From positions 17,235,275-17,299,274 of the forward strand of contig NC_090716.1 of assembly GCF_040954835.1 (NCBI RefSeq): a stretch of DNA of 64,000 nt. Reading direction: 5' to 3'. This stretch comes from Lepisosteus oculatus (lineage: Eukaryota > Chordata > Actinopteri > Semionotiformes > Lepisosteidae). This document shows positions 50,301 to 62,250 of this stretch, one piece after another. The number at the start of each line of letters is the position of its first letter. Within the stretch, counting starts at the first letter, position 1. The notes under the pieces were generated by a model. That model ran no database searches. It was not told where the DNA came from and saw only the letters and a program-made list of their open reading frames with translations. The translations under genes and the position numbers were made by a program.

Positions 50301-53300
50301 TCTTTTCTGATCAGACGTGCAGACTTGATCAAGTGACTGGCTACAACTTAAAGGTATTGTTCTATTTCTGTGTGTTTCCTCCAATCTTTTTTTGAAGAAA
50401 ATCAGAATTGTCAATTGATTTTGAAGACTGGCAAAGACTCCAGTCCAGTACCAATCAGGAGCGAAGGAGTCCTGTAGATGTGCTCCTCCCATGAGCACCC
50501 TGGCAGATGGGGTTGTCCTGTGAGAGACATCAAGAGAGACCAGAGAAGCAGAGTGTCTCTTACTGCAAATTTGCAGGAGGCTGGCAGAAAATCAAGAAAG
50601 CCCTTGCCAAGTAATCACCAACTACCCCACCGATGTCCATGCTGCAGTATTTAGCCTGCTTAGTAAATATTGCCAGCATCACTGTTTGAGAAGTGGCAAG
50701 ACACCCCTACCTTTTTTCCCTTTCATCAATAGATGCCCAAATTATTATTTTCTCTTTATCCCCAGTGTAATGTGCTGGCCAACACACAACTTCTAGTCAG
50801 ATTATTTTGATCTCTGGAAAAAAAACAAAAATTCAAATGGTATACAGAAAGACCCTGAAGAGGCAGTTAGGAATGATAAGCACAGATAACTTTAGCTAAC
50901 ATCAGTGGAGCACTGTATATTGAATCTTGATTTTTTCTTATTGTTGTTACAAATAGTTTGAATATTCTTTCTACTGCTGTACCCCTGGCTAAATTGCAGT
51001 TATTTAAATGTGTACAATCTAAGTCTTTTGATAAAATCCTAATGATGATAATAAATGACAAATTTCTTGCAAAGGACTTAAGATGATTTATACGTAAGTG
51101 GGTCAGTGGGAATTATTGTTATTAATTATTATTAATTAATAGGTTCTTGACTTCATAGCAATTGATGGCACAAATCAGGCAGATATTGAATATCTCCAAG
51201 CACAGATTTTGGAATGTGTGCAGAATAAAGACCTTTTCCCGAATATAGAGAAAAAGCTGCCTCGTGTCTACCAAACTGTGGAGTCTTCAATCAGGGATCT
51301 TCTGAAAGATCACAAAGTTCCTGACCATGGTATGTCTTTATATTAGCAATCATTGTTATACCACTGCTTGCAGAAAAGCAGAATATGTCTAGAAATGCCT
51401 TTGTTTAGCAGGTAAAGCTAGTATAGTTACTTGTGCCTATTACCTAAACTTAAACATACGCTACACATTAACACCTTAATTCAAAAGTTAGATGAAAATG
51501 AGAAGCGCATACTGAATAATTGCATTATGGCCTAGACAAATCACTGAAAGAGATGGCTTTGGTTCAGAGTAGTTAATTACCATTACCAAATTAAATTAAA
51601 ATTGTGAATTCAAGGTTGTGATAGTTCTAATTTTTATAAACTGTTTGCTCAGTTATAAAGCAAATTGTAATAATTTTACAGCTTTGGGGCTAATGTCAAG
51701 TAGTTTGTCATGTGATGCACTGTTAATTCATGTACTGACATTTCATACCTTCTTGTCTGTTTTATGTTTTAGGAATTGTATCTCTTAATGCACTCTTAAG
51801 TGACATTAACTGTAAGCTGACGAAGATTGATAAAGATGATCTTAAGGATATATTACGTTACCTTCATCGCATAGGTATCATAATGTGGTATGAAGACATT
51901 CCAGCTCTCATAGATACAGTCTTTGTCAAACCCTCATTCCTCATCGCTTTGTTCAAGGTTAGTGATCGCTTTCAAAAGAGAAATCTGGAAGCTTACATAT
52001 TCAACATTTTTTTTTTTGGTGGATTAGAGTTCACATTTTTTTTCGGGAGATGTGTGAACATAAGCTTAGAAGTCATGGGTTTTACTTCTTTTTAGACATG
52101 TAAAACTTGTCTAAATAACTAAAAATAGCATAGCTTGTCTACTGATTTATTCCACTTTGTAATATTCACTCCAAAATACAGGGGACTACTCATTACACTT
52201 CTGCACCTGCCATATACTGTACTATATATCAGCCTTCTGCACTAGCATCTGTGTTAGGTCCTGCATGGTGCACAGGGCTGAATCATTTTGTCCTGCTCCA
52301 TTCTGTGTTTGGTGTTGTGTGTGGTGTACATACAGTACCATATCTATGTTTGCTGTAATAATACAGTGCTCTAAACATGGCAAGTGTTTCCAGAACAAAG
52401 TGAACCATGATGATGATCAGACTGAATCTCTGAGTTTTGTCTTCGTCTGCGCTCAGACAATTGTCCGTCATGACCTGGAGAATCAGCTGAAGAAGATACC
52501 CAAGGATCTGCTGATGAGTGAGAATGCCCTGGTGAAGCACAGGAGGAAGTGGGTGGAAGACTTCCACAGGAATGCCACCTTGCACAACACTGCCATGAGG
52601 CTGCTGGTGAAGATGTCTCTCCTGAAAGAGAACTCTCCTGAGGATGAGGACTTTATGGAAGAGATCGCTGGGACCAAGCAGGAAGGTGGCAAGCTTCTCC
52701 GTCTTTTGAAGCACTTTGAAATCTGCCTCGCCACAAAACTCTCTAATCCGCTTAACCCAGATGCCATGGAGTTCAGCCCAGACAGTCTGTGGAAGATGCC
52801 TCAGTCTGCCATCCCAAATGATGCCTGTATGTTCCCAAGTTACCTAAAAAATAATGACCTTGTGTCACAGAAATGGGGTGAAGATAAAGTGGATGACATC
52901 AACATCCACATCTACCTTCTACCAGAAATCCCCCAGGGTCTATTCCACAGGTAATCAGTTTGTTTTTCTTACAAGTTTGGAATTTCTATTTATTTATATT
53001 TTCATACCAACCCAGTTTGTAATCAGCGGTTGCTTATGACTCAGTTGTACAGCTACATCTCCTGTATCACATGGGGAGAGTGAAGACGTGTGGACTCTGA
53101 CACACCTACCTGAGAGTGTCACTTGGTGTTGGACACACTGCAAGATCCACTGTCTCTTACAGAAGCATTAGTGCCAATGGAAGGAGCAGTGTATGTTTCC
53201 CACTGATGATTACTAAATTAACCTTGCTTGTCCAGTTGTGCAATGCCACTTGATAAATCTTTTTCGTAGCCAGCTGATTGCATGTATCAAGTTCGAATTA

Positions 53301-56300
53301 CTGATACCTGGACTACAGGGCCCAATGTGTGCTCTGATTAAGCACCTTCACTGATTCAAACTCTCAGGAGGACCTCTTTTTTTGTATGAAACGTCCTGCT
53401 TTCCCATCAGCCTAAAGCAAAACCTTTAGTATTCATCCAAGCTGAAATCTCCAGTCATATCTTTCTGTAGGTATATTAAATATGTGAATTACATCGCATT
53501 TTACTTACCTGAATGGGAAAATATGAATGAACATGTGCTTACAAATGTTGTTTAGTTTCAGAGGACTCTAGCCTCATAATGAGGGCTCATTATTGGTTTT
53601 ATGACACCTATTGGCATCTGTTAGAAAATGTAGGACAGTTAGGAACAAAACCATCTACAATATTATGACTGGCCTGTGTGAGTGTACTTCACATGGACTA
53701 TGAAAGTAAAAGTGTATGAACACTATAAAAACAACTTAGTAGAGTTAATTCTACTGAATAGCTCTATAGACTGCTTTAAACTCAGTAAAGACCCCCGACT
53801 GCACAAAACCATATCTTAAAGGATTCCATACTGGTTTGTGAATTTTACATCTCCAGCTCTCTGGGTAAGGAAATGTCTCCTATTTTCTGCCCAATAATTA
53901 TTAGATTCACTAGTTTCCTAGTTTCTAGTACCATTAATTCCATGATTTTTCCCTGACGATAAGTCTTAGGTCAATACCTTTCAGGCTTTTGAAAATGCAA
54001 ATTATCCCCACTTTCCTGTTGTAGGCAAAAGTGATTCAGTCCCCTTAATCTGTCTAAATATTTAGAGTTGAATATGAGAACGGCTTAAAGCTCACAGGAA
54101 TCATGCAATACAAAGTTTTTGGGTTAAGTCTCTATTTCTGATTTAATGATGTTTGTCCAGACTAATCCTAAAGATGATATGAAATTTCTTTTGCATATTG
54201 TACTGAACAACTTAATAGTCCATGCTACTTACATACCGACAATAACATATATTATGTGGGAATAAGCATCAGAAAGGTTACAAACAAGACAATTTTGCTC
54301 ATCTACCTTATGTGGGTTGCTGAAAAATAATTTTAGTAATCCAAGGATCCGTCTGTTTCTTGAAAGAAGCCTCCTCTCCAACAACAAAGCTACTCCCTGT
54401 TACTTTTATTCCAGGTTCCCACAACCCTGTATGTGATAAAAGTGTCTCATGTTTTAAATGCACTTCCCTGCATTTCCACTAATATCCTCTATTTCATGTC
54501 TAGTGCTGCTTCTGAAGAATAGTATTTCTTGAGTAGGTTAAGAATGCTCTTATACAGACATTTTATTTTCTAGGCTCATTATTAAGGTATGCTCTTTGTA
54601 TGCACCTCACTGGGTGGGAAGGGAAAAGTGCTTGGTCATCTCCAATGCCAAATGCCTACTTCTTAAAGAAAACCATGAAGAAGACGACCAGTTTATTGAA
54701 ATCCGTTGCAGAAGGCCTCAGAAGAGAGGTAAGAACACTTGTTGCCAAGGAAGCTGGCCACACCTGCACTCACCTGTCACTGGCCGGGTTGCCGTGGATA
54801 CCAATCTGAGTGGAATGCTGTACCACCCGGAGACAATTTCTAGCCTTAGGTGGTTCAGGTTATTTAAGCTTTAATGTAGACTTTGCTATGGAGTTTACTT
54901 CAACGTTAGCTTCTCTCCTGTTTTCCCGGGTTCGAACCTGGACTGTGTTTTTGCCTGGTCCCCCTTCTTGCTGCACTCACTGTGCTCTCTGCTCACACAG
55001 TCCTGCTTGTTCTCCTACCTGCTCTTGGTTTCATTTTTCGAACCATGGTCTGCTGCTTTAGTTCCAGTTTATTATATCATAATTTTTTAAAATGTGGATG
55101 ATCCTGCACTAAATTCCCAGAAATGTAAATTAAATAGATTTCATAGTTTGGAATTCACAAACCTCATTAAAATAGACATATCTGGTACTTTTGAACTAAA
55201 TTAGTACACTTAATACATGGGCTTCTGAACCCTAATGACCCCTGGTAGTAAACACACCCTCTCTTATGAATTCTTCTATCTTTTTCTTTGCATTTTCCCA
55301 CTTATGTGGGGTCTGCTTGGTCGTGTGCATTTTGACGCAACAAGGAAGTTTTCTTCAGCCAGCTTGTTGCACGGCCTGTCGCTGAAGTCCCTCCTCCTTT
55401 CGCAAACAGGCTTGGGACCGTCTATGGTGGAGTTTTATGAATTCTTCTATGAACTCCTTCATATACTGTATACCAGGGACCAGTGGCTTTTCAGAACTGG
55501 TCTGCCAAAAATTTTATGTTTTTTATCTAATGGTAAATAGTCCCACTTATGTTTGGCAGCTTCACAAAAAAATAGTATGCAAGTGTTCGTATGTATGTAG
55601 TATGAGGCAAGTGATACTATATACTAAATATGTAGCAGTTTAAATTGATCCATGTCCTTGCTGAATTTGCAGAGCTCAATTTTGGCCTTTTAGTTCAATA
55701 TTTTAAGCAGCAGACAAGTCACTGAGGTACAGTACGTACTGTAGATTCTAATTCTAGGAGCAGTGAAAATACTGCTTTATTCAAACAGTCAAATGTTCCA
55801 GGCAGTGACATTCAGCAGATCACAACAGAGCTCACTCTATAGCTGCAATTGTGTGCCACAGAACCATAAAGCCTTAAAGACCTTAAAGCCTATGAGGCCC
55901 ATAGGTCTCAGCATTATAATTCAATTAGCTGTATTTTGAAATCCTCAACCCCCCCCCCCCCCATCCACTGAAACATTGTCAAATCCACCTGGCTGGTATA
56001 AAAGTTCTTTATACTTGACCTTTTTTCTGAATGGAATATTGCTAAAAAAATGAATGCTTCTTATCCCTCTTATCTACTGCATCCGTTGATTGACATGAGT
56101 AACATGAGCAAAATTTAGAGAAAAAATAAACATATTAATGATGAACAATGAAACGAGAAAATTATTAAATTCTATTTTGTTATCTAAGGCTTGTGTCTTC
56201 CATAGAATTCCAGACAACCTGGGACATGATTCTGGCTATCATGTGTAAGATGGCTAAACTGGAGGAGCAGTGGCCTGGCCTGTGTCGGACTGTGTGCAGT

Positions 56301-57927
56301 CCATGTACAGTCAATGGCTGTTCTGCCGATTTCGACTGGCCTGATAAGAATGAATCAGAAAGCTTTTATGACATGTAAGCATACTTGTTTTCTACTGATT
56401 GTTCCATGCAGGGAGAGGACAATCTCTCAGCTTGAGAAAGTGATACATTTCTAGGTTAAATCAAATTAATAATAGCATAGAATAATAATTAATAATAGAA
56501 TAATAGCACTTGAGCAATGACCAAACTAGATTGATGAAGTAGGGATATTGAATGTGTTCAGGTCTTGGCAAAGTCCTTTTTTGTAGCAGAGGTAAGTTGT
56601 TTACAGAGTACAAAAAAGTTAAAGTCAGAGTGTCCCACAATCAATCTTTATGCACTGACAGTGGAAAACAAGAAGCAGACTCATTGTTCACAATTTACCT
56701 AACTTGACAAAACTGTGATGTGCCTGTATGGTACAGTAATTGATTGTGTTCATTTCTCACAGGGTAAAACAGGATATGGTGACTTGTGACAATGGCCACA
56801 CACAGAGGACTGAATTCCTGTTTCCGAAAGGTAGAAAAGTTTTTGTGTTTCCAAAAATTAAGTCCATCCCAACAGTAAACCAGTCACACACACAGCCACA
56901 TTGAATTAGCAAGTATCAATTAACCTGAGTCATTGCTACAAGGACACCTCATACTGCCATTGGAAGAATGAGGCCTGTGGATCCCGTCTGTGCACTGCTG
57001 AACCAATCTATGGCCCAGGTCCCAAACAAATCCCCAATGCCTACAGCAGTGTAGGCATCGAATTAAATGTGACACAGTTTTCTGCTGATTGTACTATAAA
57101 CGCACAGGCAGTTGAAAAGTAACAGAGGAGGCTGTTTTCCAGAATGTTGTAAATATATAACCTACACTGACTCTAGCAAGTGTCCCCATGGACACTTGAA
57201 CACTTGTGCGCCACCTATTGGAGAATCCTGGTCACAGGCACATAGTAACACTATTAGTGACAGATTGCAGTGCTCTAGTCTAGATAAACACATTTCTCCT
57301 TGAGTCACTCATGATACCCAGTTACATTTTTCTTTATTTGAGCCTCCCCAACAGAAATCTGCTGCCTCAGAAAACGTAAGGAAATCCAGGGAGGCCAATA
57401 CAAGACTCTAAATATGTCACTGTCTCGCTTCGCAGTGCCAGTTGTATCACTGTTGGAAGATGGGAATCCACAAAGTATAATCTACAATATGGCAGGGAAT
57501 ATTGCGATGGGACCAACAAATATGACTGTGGGAAATCAGGTATTTCATCTGGGGTTCCTGGCAGTAAAAAAAACTGACTACGTCTTTTAATAGATAAACT
57601 AATATTCTATTGTTTAAAATTTATCCTTAAGCTACAAACTGGGTCATGTCTTTAAATATTTTTACATTTTTTAAACAAAAACTAGATAGCTAACATTTGA
57701 ATTATTCTTCTTACATTTGTAAAATTGTGCTAGTGTGCTCTTAAGCAATTGTATGTGACTCACATTCACAGGGTTACTCAATTTAACTGGCAGTTTATTT
57801 TCAGTAATCCAGATGACCAAGAAAATCTAGATTTTATTTAATGTGTGGAATTGATATGTTCTTGCTTTGTTTGTTTTTTTTGCAGATATTTGATTCTTCT
57901 GACATCCTTGAAGACATTAAAAAATAG
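47316..57927 (+). CDS. ROCO protein (LRR-Roc-COR), MFHAS1-like
   Basis: Exons: 47316-47331 (candidate start), 48366-49233, 50056-50353, 51143-51329, 51773-51957, 52457-52950, 54574-54728, 56206-56374, 56763-56830, 57355-57539, 57886-57927; phases all fit, giving 888 codons. Leucine-rich repeats (about residues 30-180, LDLDRNRL, LYLNQNKIQNIP, LGLSHNYLKEL) precede a Roc GTPase with P-loop GSSMAGKST (220-228), DFAGQ (266-270) and THID (329-332). A COR domain follows (about 395-700; YLHRIGIIMWYE, VFVKPSFL), then a Cys-rich segment (SPCTVNGC, VTCDNGH) and a short tail. No kinase domain is present, so it is not LRRK or DAPK; MFHAS1, a TLR-response modulator, is the nearest family known to me. Not known to me between PHRF1 and IRF7 in mammals. 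Function is inferred from the family only; the first exon needs a GC-AG intron. Confidence 0.85.
48145..48335 (-). repeat. 5S-SINE fragment directly upstream of the LRR exon
   Basis: GAAAGTGCTTTACAGATAAT, CACCACCACCAGTGTGCATC and ATCTGGATGATGCGAG are the reversed 3' half of the element at 21769-22362. A further match continues to about 48320. It ends about 30-45 bp from the exon start. Confidence 0.7.
48366..49233 (+). CDS. ROCO gene LRR and N-terminal Roc exon
   Basis: Begins at acceptor TTTTTAG|GTTTCC and ends AAGAG|GTGAGA. Encodes all LRRs plus P-loop, switch I (RTVGIEI) and DFAGQ. The frame stays open 5' of the acceptor into a SINE fragment, so the ATG at 48275 should not be taken as the start. 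Confidence 0.9.
49494..49862 (-). repeat. 5S-derived SINE with internal deletion
   Basis: Tail (AAT)n at 49498-49509, the ATGTGCAGCCCCATCTGGAT body, and a head on the right with GCTTAGCTTCAGTGGGTTGC and GATATGGCTGCT reversed. A block of roughly 170 bp of the body (the GCGCTCACCC / GAGGTCCTGA part) is missing. In the intron between 49233 and 50056, antisense to the ROCO gene. Confidence 0.82.
50056..50353 (+). CDS. ROCO gene, Roc C-terminal half
   Basis: Carries VVLPVGTHIDKCE (G4-like THID) and a long basic/acidic helix (EIKEKKADIEINIKKML). Donor AAG|GTATTG. Confidence 0.88.
51143..52950 (+). CDS. ROCO gene, COR domain exons
   Basis: Exons 51143-51329, 51773-51957 and 52457-52950. Signature COR wording: LRYLHRIGIIMWYED, FVKPSFLIALFK and LPEIPQGLFHR. 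The ATG-started frame from 52265 is intronic before the acceptor at 52456. Confidence 0.88.
52960..54560 (+). other. ROCO gene intron (52951-54573)
   Basis: No exon. The part at about 53860-54270 (GGCTTTTGAAAATGCAAATTA and neighbouring words) resembles the degenerate CR1/L3-like repeat at 470-1115, at low confidence. Confidence 0.35.
54574..57927 (+). CDS. ROCO gene, C-terminal exons
   Basis: Exons 54574-54728, 56206-56374, 56763-56830, 57355-57539 and 57886-57927 (TAG 57925-57927). Encode the end of COR (APHWVGREKCLVI), a WPGLCRTVCSPCTVNGC and DWPDKNESESF Cys-rich part, and a tail with NIAMGPTNMTVGNQ then IFDSSDILEDIKK. AATAAA at 57940-57945 is a likely poly(A) signal. Confidence 0.8.
55949..55962 (+). 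repeat. poly-C tract
   Basis: Fourteen consecutive C in the intron between 54728 and 56206. Prone to sequencing error. Confidence 0.9.
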
Positions 57928-58054
57928 AATGTGTTTTTAAATAAAACCTAGAGTTTAGGTGTTATTATTTTAACATTGTGACATTAATGTCCTAAAATGT
58001 AGTCCAAATAATAATGGAAGGAATGGACATTTTAGATGTTTGGGATTTAATTGG

Positions 58055-58257
58055 CTCCGGTTTCCTCCAGCAATCCAAAACATGCTAGTAGGTTAATTAG
58101 CTTCAGGGAAAATTGGCCCTGGTGAGTGTGTGCCTGTGTGTCTTGTGATAGACTGACTTCCCATCTAAGTTGTACTCTGCCTTGCACTAAGTTCTTCTAG
58201 GCTCCAACTTCTCCTCATTATGCTGTATTGGATTAAGAAGTTAGAAAATGGATGGGT
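58055..58257 (+). repeat. tRNA-derived SINE (V-SINE-like), 3' part
   Basis: CTCCGGTTTCCTCCAG, CATGCTAGTAGGTTAATTAG, TGATAGACTGACTTCCCATC and tail GAAAATGGATGGGTGG. The head is missing. Just 3' of the ROCO gene. Confidence 0.75.
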
Positions 58258-58464
58258 GGTATTTAGATTTTTTCCAAGACAATTCCTAGACATTTCAAGC
58301 ATGTACTGGAATTTGATGTTGAGCCGTCATGTGCTCTCAGCACTGCCTTGCACTTTCTGCTTCTGAGACAGGCTTCCTATAACACCCTGCTCTTGACAAA
58401 TTAAATGGTGTGGCATGGGATACCACCAGAAGGATAGGAGCATGACAAAGACAATGAAAGTCAG

Positions 58465-58545
58465 ACTAAAAGTCAGTCTATCCTATTGTACAGTCTGCCT
58501 CCAATGTTATAACAGACTGTACAATAGGATAGACTGACTTTTAGT
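58465..58545. repeat. perfect inverted repeat, 32-bp arms, 17-bp loop
   Basis: Arm 58465-58496 (starts ACTAAAAGTCAGTCTATCC) is the exact reverse complement of 58514-58545. Could be a recent foldback insertion or an assembly artefact. No gene overlaps it. Confidence 0.9.
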
Positions 58546-58591
58546 GACTGGTGTCAACATGACTTGAGGAAAGAGGGCCTTTAAGAATTAG
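58543..58591 (+). repeat. 49-bp identical repeat, copy 1
   Basis: Identical over 49 bases to 63934-63982 (starts AGTGACTGGTGTCAACATGA, ends TTTAAGAATTAG). Flanks differ on both sides. Confidence 0.9.
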
Positions 58592-59749
58592 AACTTGCTC
58601 TTCTCTGTGCTGCTTTCTTTGATGTACTGAATTCATCTGCATTTTACTGGTGCTTGTTTTCTGCAAAACTGTAAAGTCAATAAATCATTTTATTTTTATT
58701 CCTATTATTTTCTGTATTTATGTTTTTCCTGGCTTTTAGCAATTAAAAATAGCAAAATGCAACTTTATACAAACAGAAGGAGAAGTGTGATTAATTTTTA
58801 TTGAAGACTGTAAAGTAGAAAAAACAACTGACAGCATCTGCATCAGAGGCACAAGTGCTGATTGCATTGTGGATCCCTGGCCAAACAGGATTAGCCAGTA
58901 TAGTTAGTGAAGAGACATTAATTGTGTTTAGTGAAGACTGGTGCTTGGTACAAAGACTTGAACTGAAATGGTGATTATTGAAGACTGCAAATGGGTGACA
59001 GAGTGAGTCGAACTGAATACTCCAGTGCCAGATTGTTACATTGATTAGTGATGTGAAGACTAATAACTGGGTGACATGCCAGGTGATTTAATTAATAGCT
59101 GGTGAAAAGACCTAGTAAGTGTAATGAGCACATTTAGTGCTCAGTGATGAAGAGTGAAGCGTTAGTGAGCAGATGAAAGCAACTGAGAAGGAAGAGGGCA
59201 TGTAGTGTTCCCCAAAAAGGGAACATCATGGAAGAACCGAGGTGCCAGAGGATGTCTGAAAAAAGAAAGACCACTGAAAATATAAAGAAACTAAGGTGAC
59301 ACAATGTTGGTAATGGAATTATGGTGACACGAGCTGTTGTTGTCACAGACCCTTTGAAGATCTCAAGCACCTAGCCAAGGACAAATACAGATCTAAATAG
59401 AAATAAGACAACTTCAGATGAATATGCAAATAAGATTTATTTGTATTTTGCAGGTACTTTATCATTATAAGAAACAATATGATCAAAACGGATCTCAAAC
59501 TAACTTGGAATCTCTTTGATTATCAAAGGTTTTATTTATGCCAAGTGAAAAAGTATGCAAAACAATGCACAACTTGGCACAGTTTTCACCTTTAACGAAC
59601 CCCACACAGGGCAGACCACCTGAATTCTTCACAAGAAGAACGGATTAAAATAATGTGGGAGATCCAGCTCCTTTCAAACATTGCCTAATTTAAGCATTTA
59701 TTAATAGTAATTTTTCAAGGAGCTGGAGGGAACTTGCTGAGGGTTTAGA

Positions 59750-60015
59750 ACAGGGGTCTTCTCCTCACCTCTCGGGGGGCCTTGTGGCTTCTGGTTTTTG
59801 GTCCAACCCAAATTCTCAATTAAACAATTACCCTAATTATTTTGTTAAACACGTACAGTATGTTACTTCAAGTATTTTTACAGTTGATTATTTCATTACA
59901 AATGAAATCATAAAATACCTCAGAGCCCAGTTCCAATTAAACTTATGAACAATCAGACCCACTACATAACAGACAGAACAGGCTGGAACAAATACCAGAT
60001 ATCAGAGCCAGAAAG
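59750..60015. repeat. foldback-like repeat, possible MITE
   Basis: The left end CTGGTTTTTGGTCCAAC (59791 region) and the right end GGCTGGAACAAATACCAG (59982 region) are imperfect inverted matches. A similar left half occurs near 21692-21770 (TTCCCAGATTTGGTCCTGGG, TTTGTTCCAGCTGTG). Confidence 0.35.
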
Positions 60016-60312
60016 CCAACCTTGGCACTTCCACTCTTTTAACCCTTAATTAGCTGATCCTTCACTCGAGTGAAGATGTGCTAAAGCCGCCAGCCTATGT
60101 TTTACATTCTCTCTCAGACTAAACAGCCGATTGGATTGGAAGCAGTCAGGGAGTGTTTATATCAGTATGGTGCCATTTTCAACACCCTTTTGCCTTTGTT
60201 TTGGTTCTCTATATTTTCCCACTAATGAGATGCTTCTGTGCCAGTTACAGTTTGATTCCCAAATTTGTCAAGTCATCAGAAGCAGCTGCTATTTAGCAAT
60301 GACAGGCACAAT

Positions 60313-60380
60313 TAGGAATCGAAACCGACTCTCTTGCAAATCTTGTTGCAAGCACCCTTCCAGCTGAGCTCTTATGCCCC
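60313..60380 (-). other. tRNA-like sequence, probably pseudo-tRNA or SINE head
   Basis: On the minus strand AGAGCTCAGCTGGAAGGG resembles an A box and GGTTTCGATTCC a B box with one extra T. The D/T-arm order and about 70-nt length fit a tRNA, but the anticodon arm is not clean, so a functional tRNA is unlikely. Confidence 0.35.
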
Positions 60381-60389
60381 ATGTCTTCC

Positions 60390-62250
60390 AATAACCCTTT
60401 TTTCCCCCCAAAAGCAAACTCTTTTATTGTTTGTACACTAGCCTCTGAAATTTCAACTGTATCTATAGCTGCTATTTAAGCTGCAGAGGTTACTGGCCTG
60501 TGGTATACAGGGTGAGGGGCCAGTTAATGATGTGTCAGTAATTTATAATCTTATACCCTCTGGAAGCTTGGGAATAAAAGTACAGAGTTATGAGCCTATC
60601 GCAGAAATCCCCGATTCATTATTTTAACCAAACTTCTACAATGTTTGTAATGCTAAACACAAATGTGTTCCAGTTTGATGTGATTAATGAATGGAGTAAA
60701 CTTATGAATTGTTCATGTATAATAATGACAGGAACAGCTAGTATTTGGTTCCAAACCATTTCTGTTTCATATCGGCTAACTGCATGTGGCATTTTATCAC
60801 AACCTTTTCCCTTATTGCTTTGAAACTAGATCATTATTTATTACACGAACTAAAATCAATGGGCTATACATTTTGGGTTGAGAGTAATCAAATTTAACAA
60901 CATTAATTAAGTCTAGCCACTTTGTCAATAATAAATGGATCCTTCCCTCTATGCACGATTCCTGTTAAGGAAGGATATTCTTATATGGTTAAGATCTCCA
61001 ACTAAAAAAAGATATCATATCCTTCTGGAAAACAGTGACACATCTTTCAAAAGTGTTTAGCTTACATTACATCATTACTACACCATCATTGTACATCTGC
61101 TTTAATACCTGACCTATAAAGTAAGGTCTTGACATTCACATTCACAAGGGTTTGGTTTAGAGAACCATCCCAAATAGCCAAATTTGCAAATAACCAAATA
61201 CACCCCTATACGTTTGCATATAGTACTTCGTATGTTTGGTTAAAAGACAAAAGTAACCCTTCTTTGTACGAAAATTAAAATCTTAATTAACTTTAAGTTA
61301 CTTACAATAACATTGATCAACCACAACAATGGCAATTATAAACGTACTGTAATCAGTTAAAATAAACACTAATCCCTCCTCTGTGTCCAGCAGATGCCTA
61401 CTCTCTCTCTGTAATGAAACAGGTAATAAAACTGTCTCCAGCCTGTCATTTTCTGTGCTGCTGATATAGAACTGGGAGCAGTTCTGTTACTACAATACAA
61501 AACAAAGACAACACTCAGGAACGGATGCTGGGTCTTAAGTTCTTGGGGTGGGGCAGGCAGATGCTTACTAGCTAGACTTGTCTCCAAATCCTAGCCTGCT
61601 GCACAGCTCATTTGGAACCAGTACTTAACAACCTTCAGCTCAATTTCATCCCTCTCCTCCCTTCTCCAAATAAGAATTTGCAGATGTCGAGAGCCTACTG
61701 TGCTAACTCTGTCTCCTTACAGAATTTAGTTCCAGTATCTTGGCTCAATTCCAGTCTGTGTTTGCATAATCTGCCCTACTGATTAATAATTTATGAGAAT
61801 TAATCTCACACCGTTCAGAGCATTAACTGTAAAATGATTCATGAATGACTGACAATAAAGCTATCTCCTGACAACAAAGAAACTTAGAATCAAACATAGT
61901 GGAGAAAAGGCTTAAGAAATTGCATCGTGATCATGTAATATTTTTGCAGTACTGACTGTTATGTTTAAAATGTTGTCATTTCAAACTAAGTTTCTGCAGA
62001 AATGGCAGGTGGATAGTGGTGTTGTAATTAAAGGAAGGAAAGATGAAGGCAAGTGATGGGAACCTCTACCTGCAGAACTGGACGTAAAACCAGCAATTAT
62101 TTTGTCAGCATCTTAGTCAATGTAGTAATTCTACCACCTCTTTCAGGAGCTGGTGCTGCTGCTGATGCTCCAGAGGAAACTAGAAAACCTTCAGACACAC
62201 CAGACCTCCAGGACCACATTAAGACACTGCTGGTCCTGAAGCTGCAGGTT
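60390..62250. other. IRF7 3' flank and likely 3' UTR
   Basis: Antisense of this stretch should contain the IRF7 3' UTR downstream of the stop at 62251. Nothing else recognised; the frames are short. Confidence 0.35.

Noticed and set aside
52265-52456. ATG-started extension of the COR exon
   Set aside because: Not needed: the acceptor GCGCTCAG at 52456 joins the previous exon in phase, and the upstream text has no COR similarity.
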